From NCBI GenBank assembly GCA_965214025.1, contig CBDCAW010000096.1, forward strand, positions 31,031-95,030: 64,000 nt of DNA, in the 5' to 3' direction. Numbering within the stretch: the stretch's first letter is position 1; the number at the start of each line of letters is the position of its first letter. The notes below the pieces were generated by a model. The model had not been told where the DNA came from and searched no databases. It saw only the letters and a list, made by a program, of their open reading frames with translations. This document shows, in pieces, positions 41,556 to 50,241 of this stretch. Source of the DNA: Granulosicoccus sp965214025. Its GTDB lineage: Bacteria; Pseudomonadota; Gammaproteobacteria; Granulosicoccales; Granulosicoccaceae. The translations under genes were made by a program, and so were the position numbers.

Positions 41556-42839
41556 ATGAAAACCTATCTTGTCGGTGGAGCCGTGCGCGACCGCCTTCTC
41601 GGCCGCCCGGTCGTCGACCGCGACTGGGTCGTCACAGGCAGCACACCCGCTGCAATGGCAGAGGCCGGCTTCCAGCCGGTTGGCAAGGATTTTCCGGTTT
41701 TCCTGCATCCGCAGACGCATGAAGAACATGCCCTCGCCCGAACGGAACGCAAGTCCGGTACCGGTTATCATGGTTTCGAGTTCGACACCGGTGCCACGGT
41801 CACCCTCGAAGAAGACCTGAGCCGGCGCGACCTGACGATCAACGCCATGGCCATGGACGACGACGGTGTGCTGATGGATCCGCACGGCGGCAGCGCGGAC
41901 CTGGAAGCCCGCATTCTGCGCCATGTATCGCCGGCGTTCGTCGAAGACCCGGTACGCGTGCTGCGGGTGGCGCGCTTCATGGCCCGCTTCGCACCGTTGG
42001 GCTTTACGGTCGCCGAGGAAACGCTGGCTTTGATGCGCTCCATGGTGGCCAGTGGTGAAGTCGACCATCTGGTGGCCGAGCGCGTCTGGCAGGAGTTGGA
42101 ACAGGCCCTGGGGGAGCCCGCCCCGCGTGCCTTCATCGAGACCCTGCGGGCCTGCGATGCCCTGCCGCAGCTGTTGCCGGAGGTGCATCGACTGTTCGGT
42201 GTTCCGCAACCACCCCGATGGCATCCGGAAGTGGATGCGGGCCTGCACACGCTCATGGTACTGGATCAGGCCTGCCTGCTCGGCACGGAACCGGAAATGC
42301 GCTTCGCCGCCCTGTGCCACGACCTCGGCAAGGGCACCACACCCGCCGCCGACTGGCCGTCGCACACCGGCCATGAAGAACGTGGCGCCGAGCTGTGCGA
42401 AGCGCTCTGCGAACGCCTGCGGGCGCCGAAACGCTTTCGCCAGCTGAGTACGTTGACCGCTCGCTGGCATACCCACAGCAGACTTGCCTTTGAACTGCAG
42501 CCCGATACGCTCGCCGAACTGCTCGAAGCACTGGATACTGGCCGGCGCCCCGAGCGCTTCCGGCAGTTCCTGCACGTGTGCGAGGCGGATGTACGTGGCC
42601 GGCTCGGCTTCGAGGACGAAGCCTACCCACAGGCAAATTTCCTGGCAGCCGCGGCCAGGGCCTGGCACGGTATCGACGCCGCAGCGATCGCTCGGCAGGC
42701 ACGTTCCGATGTTTCACGTTCCAGCGACTCGGGCGGGGTGACGAAAAATGACGTGCCGGCGCAGGTTCGAGCGGCTCGCCTGGAGGCGTTGACGGCCTTC
42801 CGGCGCACCTACCCGGGCGTTGACGATACCGCCGCCTGA
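41556..42839 (+). CDS. cca: CCA-adding multifunctional tRNA nucleotidyltransferase
   Basis: Adds CCA to tRNA 3' ends; 427 residues. Class II nucleotidyltransferase motifs: YLVGGAVRDRLLGRPVVDRDWVV with the metal-binding DxD (D21-x-D23), RRDLTINAMA, and DPVRVLRVARFMARF. The C-terminal HD domain is present (AALCHDLGKGTTPAADWPSH), as in gammaproteobacterial Cca. The start at ATG 41556 follows a weak site; the longer upstream frame has no similarity. It is essential housekeeping. Confidence 0.95.
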   Translation: MKTYLVGGAVRDRLLGRPVVDRDWVVTGSTPAAMAEAGFQPVGKDFPVFLHPQTHEEHALARTERKSGTGYHGFEFDTGATVTLEEDLSRRDLTINAMAMDDDGVLMDPHGGSADLEARILRHVSPAFVEDPVRVLRVARFMARFAPLGFTVAEETLALMRSMVASGEVDHLVAERVWQELEQALGEPAPRAFIETLRACDALPQLLPEVHRLFGVPQPPRWHPEVDAGLHTLMVLDQACLLGTEPEMRFAALCHDLGKGTTPAADWPSHTGHEERGAELCEALCERLRAPKRFRQLSTLTARWHTHSRLAFELQPDTLAELLEALDTGRRPERFRQFLHVCEADVRGRLGFEDEAYPQANFLAAAARAWHGIDAAAIARQARSDVSRSSDSGGVTKNDVPAQVRAARLEALTAFRRTYPGVDDTAA

Positions 42840-42904
42840 TGCGTCAGGAGCCTTTCGCATCGCAGTGGTCCTTCCACAGGCTGATGACGGGTTCGGCGTC
42901 ATCA

Positions 42905-43351
42905 TCATCTGGAAGGGCCACCGGCCGCGGATCGTGCTGCCATCCATTGGTCGAGGCGTTGCAGCAGAGTGCCGAACGTGGTGTAGGACAACGCCCAGGC
43001 CAGCACCACGCCGCAGCTGTTCGCCACCATGTCGTACGGATCGAATTGGCGAGTCGGTGTGGTTCCCTGCCAGAACTCGATGCCCACCCCCAGGATGATC
43101 AGCGCCAGCGCCAGCAACAGCCGGGTCAGGTGGTAACGGTAGATCTGCGCGAACCAGCCCATCAGAATGGCGTAGACAGACAGATGCACCAGCTTGTCGC
43201 GCGACATCACACCCATCGCGATCTCCGGCACCGGTGATACCGATGCAAAGATGACCGCAGCGATGAAAAGGCCTCCGACACACAACCAGAGGCTTGTGAA
43301 GTATCGTGGAGAGGCTCTGAACAGGTGCATGGCCGTGGAATAGGATTTCAT
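42905..43351 (-). CDS. VanZ-family membrane protein
   Basis: 148 residues from ATG 43351. Membrane segments LWLCVGGLFIAAVIFASVSP, LVHLSVYAILMGWFAQ, LLLALALIILGVGIEFWQG and MVANSCGVVLAWALSY. The VHLSVYAILMGW, EFWQGTTPTRQFDPYDMVAN pattern is typical of VanZ-like proteins (conserved DxxDxxAN region). Function in Gram-negatives unknown. It is tail-to-tail with cca. Confidence 0.8.
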   Translation of the reverse strand: MKSYSTAMHLFRASPRYFTSLWLCVGGLFIAAVIFASVSPVPEIAMGVMSRDKLVHLSVYAILMGWFAQIYRYHLTRLLLALALIILGVGIEFWQGTTPTRQFDPYDMVANSCGVVLAWALSYTTFGTLLQRLDQWMAARSAAGGPSR

Positions 43352-43431
43352 CGGGGCTTCTCGGAGTCTGTCATCGACGAACCCGCGGGTAATCAACTCT
43401 TGTAGCGGAGATTCCGGGTAAACCCTGAAGC

Positions 43432-43791
43432 TCAACCGTGAACCACTCTGAGCACCGTCGCGGCCAATGCCAGGGCAAGCGCTGCGTGCACGATGCTGGA
43501 AATTCCGAGCGGATGTCGCCACGCCAGCCCCCGCCATTTCAGCATCGCCAGCACCAGCAGACAGAACAGCGTGACCCCGGCGCCCACGTACAGGGCCACG
43601 TTCGGCGCCTCGATCGACCAGTTGATTCGATACTGTCCTTCCACCAGCCAGCCGGTGATCGTGTACACGGTGAAGAAGCCGTTCATCACGATCGGCACGA
43701 TCAACAGCACGAACTGCAGCACCGGAGACACCCGTGCGGGCGCCGTGGGTGAAGCAGATGCATCTGCACTCTTGGCGATGTTGTTGGACAT
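43432..43791 (-). CDS. Small integral membrane protein, hypothetical
   Basis: 119 residues with three probable membrane segments (FVLLIVPIVMNGFFTVYTITGW, ALYVGAGVTLFCLLVLAML, IVHAALALALAATVL) after a polar, Ala/Ser/Pro-rich N-terminus. No family recognised. It is upstream of VanZ on the same strand and divergent from the secreted hypothetical gene at 43831, 39 nt away. Confidence 0.55.
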   Translation of the reverse strand: MSNNIAKSADASASPTAPARVSPVLQFVLLIVPIVMNGFFTVYTITGWLVEGQYRINWSIEAPNVALYVGAGVTLFCLLVLAMLKWRGLAWRHPLGISSIVHAALALALAATVLRVVHG

Positions 43792-43830
43792 GGGTAACCT
43801 ACGTAGCCATTCGAAACAAGGAATTCAACC

Positions 43831-44244
43831 ATGCCGCATCGTTTGATCGTCAGGCTCCACGACATTCGCCCGGTTGTTGCACTGATGGCCGCCCTGAGTG
43901 CCCTATCGTTCACCTTGCTGGGTACGAGTGCAGCCGTTGCCGGCGAGGCCGACGTGGTGGATCTCGCGATCAGCAACCTCGGAGACGGCAGTTTCCAGAT
44001 CGATGCCTCGGTGCGCCATGACGATACCGGTTGGGAACACTACGCCAACCGCTGGGATGTGCTGGCGCCGGACGGCACGGAGCTGGGGAGCCGGGAACTG
44101 CTGCACCCGCATGTGGACGAACAACCGTTCACGCGTTCGCTGACGCTCGCCATTCCAGCCGACGTGACCACCGTGACCGTACGTGCCGCCGACCTGGTGC
44201 ACGGCCTGGGCGGCGAGGAAATGACGATCGACGTGCCTCATTGA
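43831..44244 (+). CDS. Secreted hypothetical protein, about 100-residue mature domain
   Basis: 137 residues. Signal peptide VALMAALSALSFTLLGTSAAVAG. The mature part (DVVDLAISNLGDGSFQIDASVRHDDTGWEHYANRWDVL and a VTVRAADLVHGLGGEEM end, read as separate strands) looks like a small Ig-like beta domain. AAGGAA before ATG gives a weak ribosome site. Not assigned to a family. It is convergent with uppP. Confidence 0.6.
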   Translation: MPHRLIVRLHDIRPVVALMAALSALSFTLLGTSAAVAGEADVVDLAISNLGDGSFQIDASVRHDDTGWEHYANRWDVLAPDGTELGSRELLHPHVDEQPFTRSLTLAIPADVTTVTVRAADLVHGLGGEEMTIDVPH

Positions 44245-44313
44245 ACCGATGCACGCCAACACCCGGATTTATCGATCGGCGGCTTTCTCGGCTTTCGGGC
44301 ACTGAAGATCGCG

Positions 44314-45111
44314 TCAGATGAAGAACCACAACAGGAAGGCACCCAATAGCAGGCGATAGACGACGAACGGCAGCATGCCGATGCGATTTATCCAGGCCAG
44401 GAACAGATAGATGCACAGGAATGCCGACACGGCTGCGATGAAGGTGCCCAGCAGCAGCGCCGTCCAGTCGACCGGTTGCGCACTGCTCACCAGGTCGTTC
44501 GAGACGCCGAGACCGCTGAGCACGATGATCGGAATCGACAGCAGAAAGGAGTAGCGTGCAGCTGCCTCGCGCGTGAGGCCCAGCAGCAGCCCCGCCGTCA
44601 TGGTGATGCCCGAGCGTGAGGTACCCGGCACCAGCGCCAGTGCCTGAGCCGCGCCGATGATCACGAAATCGCCCCAGCTCAGGGTACTTTCAGAGCGCTC
44701 GAGCCTGCCCCTGCGATCGGCATACCAAAGCACGAGGCCGAAGACGATCGTGGTGCAGGCAATCACCAGCGGCGAGCGCAGGTACACCTCGATGTAGTCC
44801 TTGAAGAGAAGCCCCACGAGTCCCGCCGGGATCGTACCGATGATCACCCCCCAGGCCAACCGTGCATCACTGGTGATGCCCTTGCCGGTCAGCGAGCCGA
44901 GCCAGGCGAAGAACAGCGTGACGATATCGTTGCGAAAATAGGCCACCACCGCGATCAGCGTACCCAGGTGGACGGCAACGTCGAACGCCAGCCCCTGGTC
45001 CGGCCAACCGAGCAACGCCGGCACCAGGATCAGGTGCGCCGAACTGGAGATAGGCAGGAACTCGGTCAGGCCCTGGAGCAGCGCCAGCCAGATGATGTGG
45101 AGGGTATCCAT
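44314..45111 (-). CDS. uppP: Undecaprenyl-diphosphate phosphatase
   Basis: 265 residues, integral membrane enzyme recycling the C55 lipid carrier for peptidoglycan synthesis and giving bacitracin resistance. Signatures: LLQGLTEFLPISSSAHLILV, and ALVPGTSRSGITMTAGLLLG (the PGxSRSG catalytic motif). Eight predicted membrane segments. ATG at 45111 (MDTLHIIWL) is well supported. Housekeeping; the 200-nt gap to midA upstream holds its promoter. Confidence 0.94.
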   Translation of the reverse strand: MDTLHIIWLALLQGLTEFLPISSSAHLILVPALLGWPDQGLAFDVAVHLGTLIAVVAYFRNDIVTLFFAWLGSLTGKGITSDARLAWGVIIGTIPAGLVGLLFKDYIEVYLRSPLVIACTTIVFGLVLWYADRRGRLERSESTLSWGDFVIIGAAQALALVPGTSRSGITMTAGLLLGLTREAAARYSFLLSIPIIVLSGLGVSNDLVSSAQPVDWTALLLGTFIAAVSAFLCIYLFLAWINRIGMLPFVVYRLLLGAFLLWFFI

Positions 45112-45308
45112 CGGAAGTGATGCCGGGTGTCAGTGAATGAAGAAGGTGAAATGGTGCCGGAGCGGGGTCATTGACGTGCAGGCGGTCCCATCGGGGCATC
45201 CCCACCTGCGCGGCCCTACATGAGCAGCCTAGCCAGGGAGTTCTTTGTCTGATCTGTGGCCCGGGACCTGTCATCACTTGGCGCCCATGCGCCGATCGAC
45301 GACCGGCC

Positions 45309-46496
45309 CTAGAGTTGTCGGCTGAGATCAGGCCCGGCAAATCCGCGAAGCGCCGGATCATAGCCTTTCCCGAAGGCGATCGCCTGAAACCGTTCGCCCA
45401 TTTCACCCGGTAGCGTGAGTGACTTTACCGCTCGTGCGATCTCCAGTTGCTGGCGCTCGGTGTCAGCCTGCGACTGATCGATCTGCGCAAGTTCCAGCAA
45501 CCCCAGTGACAGCAGCAGACTGGCCTGGTGGGTATACCCGAGCAGATCGAGCCCCGCGCCGACGCCAGCTTCAGCCACCCGCGTGAAATCCACATGAGCG
45601 GTCATGTCCTGCAGGCCTGGAAAGCGGTACGGGTCGTCATGCATCCTATGCCGGAAATAGCACGCGAACGTGCCTTCGTCGCGCTCCGGCAAGTAGTAGG
45701 CCCGGCGCGGATAGCCGTAGTCGATCAGCAGCATCACGCCCTGCCCCAGCGAGTGCGCCAGCGAACGGATCCACGGTTCGAGCAACAGGTTCACCTCCGA
45801 GCGGTAACCGTCACTCAGTGGCGCGTCGAGCGACTGCTGCAGATGCAAGACCACGTCCTGCACGGCCCGCACCGACGGTGAAGCAGCCGGGTCTGTCGAG
45901 AAATGCTCTTCGAACGCACCATCTTCCCGCGACCTGACCTGTACCTGACGTGCCTGCCCCTGGTCGATCACGAAGCGCTCGACAGGCAGGGCATCCATGA
46001 CCTCATTCGCCAGGATGACCCCGCGAAAACCCGTCGGCAGACGATCCAGCCAGCGCACGGCAGCAAGTGCCGGTTCGCCGAGACGGTCGACCAGAGTGGT
46101 ACGTTGCTGCCTGCGCAGCGCCGCACTGGGTTCGAGGATGTCGTAGCTCAACCCGTCGCGACCGTGCAGCGCCCCCAACACGCTGGCCGCAAGCTCTCCG
46201 TTGCCGGCACCGAGCTCCAGGATGCCTCCGCCGGTCTGATCGATCACTTCGGCGCACTGCCTCGCCAGGCAACGACCGAAAAGATCGGAGAGGCCCGGCG
46301 CGGTGATGAAATCGCCGTTGGCGCCAAAGCGCCGGGCGCCGGCCATGTAATAGCCAAGCCCTGGCGCATAGAGCGCCAGTTCCATGTAGTCGGCGAAACT
46401 CAGCGGACCGCTGTCGAGGATGCGCTGCCGGATATGGTCAGAAACCGCCTGGCTGTGAGTCAGGGCGTCGGCATCCGGTTCGGGTAACTCGTTCAT
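45309..46496 (-). CDS. MidA/NDUFAF7-family SAM-dependent methyltransferase
   Basis: 395 residues; the family (PF02636) methylates arginine in complex I subunits in eukaryotes, while bacterial roles are unclear. Signatures: GPLSFADYMELALYAPGLGYY, FGANGDFITAPGLSDLFG, LELGAGNGELAASVL (SAM motif I), VILANEVMDALPVERF, and LLIDYGYPRRAYY. ATG 46496 (MNELPEP) is preferred over 46511. It is divergent from the folM-like gene. Downstream is a 197-nt gap with no visible feature. Confidence 0.9.
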   Translation of the reverse strand: MNELPEPDADALTHSQAVSDHIRQRILDSGPLSFADYMELALYAPGLGYYMAGARRFGANGDFITAPGLSDLFGRCLARQCAEVIDQTGGGILELGAGNGELAASVLGALHGRDGLSYDILEPSAALRRQQRTTLVDRLGEPALAAVRWLDRLPTGFRGVILANEVMDALPVERFVIDQGQARQVQVRSREDGAFEEHFSTDPAASPSVRAVQDVVLHLQQSLDAPLSDGYRSEVNLLLEPWIRSLAHSLGQGVMLLIDYGYPRRAYYLPERDEGTFACYFRHRMHDDPYRFPGLQDMTAHVDFTRVAEAGVGAGLDLLGYTHQASLLLSLGLLELAQIDQSQADTERQQLEIARAVKSLTLPGEMGERFQAIAFGKGYDPALRGFAGPDLSRQL

Positions 46497-46623
46497 GGCT
46501 GTTCCATGCAACTATTCAGGTGACGGGCTTCGCGACACAGACTATTAAATGACTGGGCAAGTAGATGACCAGGGCAATGGGCAAACGACCACGCGAGCGG
46601 CCGAGCAAGTGAAGGGGCAGGCA

Positions 46624-47421
46624 ATGGGGCAAGTGTCTGATCAGGCTCACCAGGTGTTCGACGAGGAAGTGGTGCTGATAACCGGTGCGGCAAGGCGCAT
46701 GGGAGCCATGCTGGCGAGGCAATTCCATGCGGCGGGGGCTCGTGTGGTCATCCACTACCGCCAGTCGCAGGATGCTGCACGCGCGCTTGCCAGTGAGCTG
46801 GAAGATCAGCGCCCACGCTCCGTGCATCTCGTACGGCAGCCGCTCGGTGACCAGCGCTCGGCCCAGCACCTTATCATGCACACCATTCGCGCCTGGGGCC
46901 GCCTGGATGTGCTCGTCAACAATGTATCCACCTGCCTCCCCACACCGCTGGTTTCACTGGTCGAGGCCGAAGTCACGAGCCTGCTGACCAGCAATTTCCT
47001 GGCGCCACTCTACGTGTCGCAGGCGGCTGTACCTTACCTGCAGCAACACGAAGGCTGTATCGTCAATCTCATCGACATCCACGCGCGCCAGGCGTTGGCC
47101 GATCATTCGGTGTATTGCGCCAGCCGGGCAGCGCTATCGATGCTGACGCAGACCCTGGCGGTGGATCTCGCCCCACTGGTGCGGGTGAATGGCGTGGAAT
47201 CCGGAAGGATCCCGTGGGAAGAAGATGCCGTCTCGATCGACCCGGATGGTCCAGCCGATAGGCCCGCTGGCGTCTCGATGGCAAGGTATGACACGTCCGG
47301 GTCGGGAATCCCGGCGGTAGATAACGATTCGCCCGGTTCGATTGCAGCGTTCGTGGTCGATCTATGCAGCGCGGCCAGCCGCGACACCACCGGGCAGATC
47401 CTGAGGCCTGGCATCGAGTAG
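46624..47421 (+). CDS. Pteridine reductase-like SDR (FolM type)
   Basis: 265 residues from ATG 46624, chosen because AAGGGG (46612-46617) sits 6 nt before it; the frame is open back to ATG 46549 through a Q/G-rich stretch with no obvious ribosome site. NADPH motif VLITGAARRMG, then VIHYRQSQDAARAL and LDVLVNNVSTC follow. The active site reads HSVYCASRAALSMLT, where the SDR Lys (YxxxK) is Arg. GxPW-type FolM endings (SGRIPWEEDAV) follow. Family enzymes reduce dihydrobiopterin/dihydrofolate. Placement beside folB (convergent) supports a folate/pterin role. The Lys-to-Arg change makes activity uncertain. Confidence 0.83.
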   Translation: MGQVSDQAHQVFDEEVVLITGAARRMGAMLARQFHAAGARVVIHYRQSQDAARALASELEDQRPRSVHLVRQPLGDQRSAQHLIMHTIRAWGRLDVLVNNVSTCLPTPLVSLVEAEVTSLLTSNFLAPLYVSQAAVPYLQQHEGCIVNLIDIHARQALADHSVYCASRAALSMLTQTLAVDLAPLVRVNGVESGRIPWEEDAVSIDPDGPADRPAGVSMARYDTSGSGIPAVDNDSPGSIAAFVVDLCSAASRDTTGQILRPGIE

Positions 47422-47518
47422 CCCATCGGCGCCCTGGGCCGATCAGCGAGACGCCCCGTCCGTGAACGGTGAACGCCCGCCGGGGACGGCGCCCGTTGCG
47501 TCTGATCAAGCGTGCTCT

Positions 47519-47887
47519 TCAGATTACCCGTGATCGGAGGTCACCGCGTTCGATGACCACACCGACATCGCCGCATGAATCGAGGGCATCTGGCTTGTGC
47601 AGCGTCAGACGGAGCCACGGCACCCCGAAGTCGCGCAGCACGAGTTCGGCCACCCGCTCGGCCAGTGTTTCGATCAGCTGGAAGCTGCTGGCTGCGACAA
47701 AGGCTTCGACCGACACCGACAGCCGCTGATAGTCCAACGCATCGCGGATGTTCTCGGTAGCCGCGGCACGTGTGGTATCGCTCATCATGTCGAGATCGAT
47801 ACTGATCGTCTGCGCCTTGAGCCGCTCATGCTCATGGATGCCGATGATAGCCTGCACGCGCAGGTCGCGGATGAAGATAATGCCCAT
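47519..47887 (-). CDS. folB: Dihydroneopterin aldolase
   Basis: 122 residues, folate-pathway enzyme cleaving 7,8-dihydroneopterin. Signatures: IFIRDLRVQAIIGIHEHERLK, YQRLSVSVEAFVAASSFQLIETLAERVAELVL (catalytic Glu and Lys-region) and LTLHKPDAL, matching the VxKPxA motif. ATG 47887 gives the standard start (MGIIFIRDL). It is convergent with the pteridine reductase gene, a common gammaproteobacterial grouping. Confidence 0.93.
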   Translation of the reverse strand: MGIIFIRDLRVQAIIGIHEHERLKAQTISIDLDMMSDTTRAAATENIRDALDYQRLSVSVEAFVAASSFQLIETLAERVAELVLRDFGVPWLRLTLHKPDALDSCGDVGVVIERGDLRSRVI

Positions 47888-47946
47888 GGGGCCGATGATC
47901 CGTGGATGCGGATGGAATCGCAAGTTCGATTGAATTGGCAGGGGGC

Positions 47947-47975
47947 TTGAGCCTTGGCAGGCATTTCGCTACACT
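47947..47975 (+). promoter_or_regulatory. Sigma-70-like promoter of rpmB-rpmG
   Basis: TTGAGC (47947-47952), 17-bp spacer, TACACT (47970-47975), 44 bp before the rpmB ATG. Confidence 0.55.
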
Positions 47976-48019
47976 TGCCCAGCTAAGCGCAAGCATCATC
48001 AGTTTCGGAGCAGTCTTCC

Positions 48020-48256
48020 ATGTCCAGAGTGTGCCAGGTCACCGGCAAAGGTCCCATGAGCGGCAACAACGTTTCGCATGCGAACAATCGCACGAAGCGT
48101 CGTTTTCTGCCCAACCTGCATACCCACCGATTCTGGGTACCGACGGAAAAGCGTTTTGTATCTCTGCGTGTGTCTTCACAGGGCATGCGCATCATCGACA
48201 AGCGTGGCATCGACAGCGTGCTGGGCGAGCTTCGTGCTCGCGGTGAAGCGGTCTGA
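48020..48256 (+). CDS. rpmB: 50S ribosomal protein L28
   Basis: 78 residues (MSRVCQVTGKGPMSGNNVSHA, NRTKRRFLPNLHTHRFWV). The N-terminal CQVTGK and SHANNRTKRRFLPN are diagnostic. Followed 65 nt later by rpmG, the usual rpmBG pair. Confidence 0.98.
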   Translation: MSRVCQVTGKGPMSGNNVSHANNRTKRRFLPNLHTHRFWVPTEKRFVSLRVSSQGMRIIDKRGIDSVLGELRARGEAV

Positions 48257-48321
48257 GGTGATGCAGGCCCGAACCGGGCCAGCCGCGCTACCTCTCTCCA
48301 CACCTACAGGAATTCTCACTC

Positions 48322-48477
48322 ATGCGAGACAAGATAAAACTGGTGTCCAGTGCCGGTACCGGCCATTTCTACACCACGTCGAAGAACAAGCGCACCATGA
48401 CCGGCAAGCTTGAAATGATGAAGTTCGACCCGAAGGTTCGCAAGCACGTGATGTACAAGGAAGCCAAAATCAAGTAA
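48322..48477 (+). CDS. rpmG: 50S ribosomal protein L33
   Basis: 51 residues, MRDKIKLVSSAGTGHFYTT then KNKRTMTGKLEMMKFDPKVR and a KEAKIK end; all diagnostic of L33. Cys residues of the zinc-ribbon (C+) form are absent (C- form). A strong terminator follows about 30 nt after the stop. Confidence 0.97.
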   Translation: MRDKIKLVSSAGTGHFYTTSKNKRTMTGKLEMMKFDPKVRKHVMYKEAKIK

Positions 48478-48506
48478 CTCGGCCGCTGGTCTTCACGAGT
48501 TGCGCG

Positions 48507-48532
48507 AAAGCCCGGCATGGTCCGGGCTTTTT
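48507..48532 (+). terminator. Intrinsic terminator after rpmBG
   Basis: AAAGCCCGG / CATGGT loop / CCGGGCTTT (9-bp perfect stem at 48507-48530) followed by more Ts (48531-48532, then C and TT). Convincing rho-independent terminator, also usable for the convergent desaturase. Confidence 0.88.
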
Positions 48533-48630
48533 CTTGCCTGACTACGGTGCACCTGCGTCATGTTCCGAAAACTTGAAACACAAGGCGAGTGACCCGGCCA
48601 GATCCCTGGCTAATGCCAAAAGCCGATGAA

Positions 48631-49866
48631 CTAGGCGCGAACGGGCTTGAGTTCGTACCCTTGCAGCCGTGATGCGAAATCTTGCAGGCACTGAATGCCG
48701 GTGGCCTCCGCCTGACGGCACCACTCCTGAAGCCCCTCCAGCAAGGCCTCCTGGCTTGCTCCCGCCTGCCGCCAGATGGCCTGTAGCCGATGCTGAAATT
48801 CGTACACGGTGTGCAGTGCATCGCTGGCAGACAAAGCCGCCGTTACCCGCGCCCGTCCTGCTTCATCCAGCAGGGCATCCACCTTGATCAGATCACGCGC
48901 CGCGCGCTTCAACGCCTGCCGACGGTCAGGACCCAGGGACATCGTGTGGCATAGGGCATTTCGATCCGGCGAGGCATGCCGCTTCAATGCCTTGAGCTCA
49001 CCGGCATGCACCGGCTTGATCACCTTGCGTGCGTAGTTTTCCATCACATGCAGGCGGCTGGCGATGATTGCCTTGACCGTATCCACATCCATCACCTGCT
49101 TGGCGCTACCGAACACGGGCCGTGGCGCCACCCGGCGTATCTTCGCCAGCCCGACGAGGCTGAACAGACGCAGATACATCCAACCCATGTCGAACTCCCA
49201 CCGCCTGAGCGAGAAGCATGCCGACGATGGGTAGGCATGATGATTGTTGTGCAGCTCCTCGCCACAGATGAGCGCGGCGAACGGCGTGATGTTGGTGGCC
49301 GCATCGTCGGTTTCGAAGTTGCGGTAACCCCAGAAGTGCCCAAGGCCGTTGATCACGCCGGCCGCGAGCACCGGAATGCAGAGCATCTGGATCGCGAAGA
49401 CCGCAATGCCGGCCAGGCCGAAGAGCGCGAATTCCGTGCACGCCAGCATGGCCACACCGCCAATCGGAAAGCGTGAATACACGTTGCGCTCGACCCAGTC
49501 GTTCGGGGTGCCGTGCCCGAACTTCTCCAACACCCCATCGTCGTCGGCGGCTTCGCGGTACAGCTCGGCACCTTCGAGCAGCACCTTGCCGATACCGTGG
49601 ATCTGCGGGCTGTGCGGATCTTCCGGGCCCTCGCAACGTGCGTGGTGCTTGCGATGCACCGCGACCCATTCACGTGTCACCATGGCAGTGGTGAGCCAGA
49701 GCCAGAAGCGAAAGCAATGAGACAGCACCGGGTGCAGGTCAACCGCACGATGCGCCTGGCTGCGGTGCAGGTACACGGTGACCGAAAGCAATGTGACATG
49801 GCAGCTGAGCAGCGTCCAGAGCACCAGCTGCCAGGCGGGAAGATCGAGAATGCCGAGAAGTAGCAA
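48631..49866 (-). CDS. Membrane fatty acid desaturase (DesA/delta-9 type)
   Basis: 411 residues. Three histidine boxes of acyl-CoA/acyl-lipid desaturases are present: HRSQAH, HRKHH and HNNHH (in GEELHNNHHAYPSSA). Membrane segments precede and separate the boxes. The C-terminal 120 residues form a helical extension (QVMDVDTVKAIIAS and YEFQHRLQAIWRQ), as in several gammaproteobacterial DesA proteins. The start is TTG 49866 after GAGGTGAG. Likely adjusts membrane unsaturation. Confidence 0.92.
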   Translation of the reverse strand: MLLLGILDLPAWQLVLWTLLSCHVTLLSVTVYLHRSQAHRAVDLHPVLSHCFRFWLWLTTAMVTREWVAVHRKHHARCEGPEDPHSPQIHGIGKVLLEGAELYREAADDDGVLEKFGHGTPNDWVERNVYSRFPIGGVAMLACTEFALFGLAGIAVFAIQMLCIPVLAAGVINGLGHFWGYRNFETDDAATNITPFAALICGEELHNNHHAYPSSACFSLRRWEFDMGWMYLRLFSLVGLAKIRRVAPRPVFGSAKQVMDVDTVKAIIASRLHVMENYARKVIKPVHAGELKALKRHASPDRNALCHTMSLGPDRRQALKRAARDLIKVDALLDEAGRARVTAALSASDALHTVYEFQHRLQAIWRQAGASQEALLEGLQEWCRQAEATGIQCLQDFASRLQGYELKPVRA

Positions 49867-49929
49867 GGCTCACCTCATAAAGTTGTTACCGAACGACAAT
49901 ACACAGTTTCCTATCATTCGGGAGGCTTC

Positions 49930-50064
49930 GTGCCCAAATTCGAACACTTCGAGCCGTATGCACTCCGAAGGCTCGTGCCCGGATACGAACGCTCGGAACG
50001 ACCTGCGCTCCGAAGATACGTGTCCGAACTCGAACACCTGGAGCGATGCGCGCGCCGAGGGCCT
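49930..50064. repeat. 45-bp imperfect tandem repeat, three copies
   Basis: Starts at 49930, 49975 and 50020. Each copy begins with GTGCC/GTGTCC and contains a GAAC core and a CTCCGAAG-like end. In one plus frame the units read as VPKFEHFEPYALRRL / VPGYERSERPALRRY / VSELEHLERCARRGP. GGGAGG at 49920-49925 gives a good ribosome site just before the first GTG. Confidence 0.8.
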
Positions 50065-50127
50065 GATATTTGCGGGTTCCCGGTCATCGATGCCGCCCGA
50101 TCGTCATCCCGTCGACCTCATGCCCAT

Positions 50128-50223
50128 CGATTCGACCCTTCCGCCTGCTTGCCAGCTGACCTGACCTATGCTCCTCGATTCAACCATTCCGCCTGCATGC
50201 CCGCCGACTTGACAAGAGTTCCA
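50128..50223. repeat. 48-bp imperfect tandem repeat, two copies
   Basis: Starts 50128 and 50176; in the frame of the downstream ATPase they read RFDPSACLPADLTYAP and RFNHSACMPADLTRVP. Both lengths here (45 and 48) are multiples of three, unlike other repeats in the window. Confidence 0.8.
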
Positions 50224-50241
50224 CCGCTACCGGTTCAAAGC

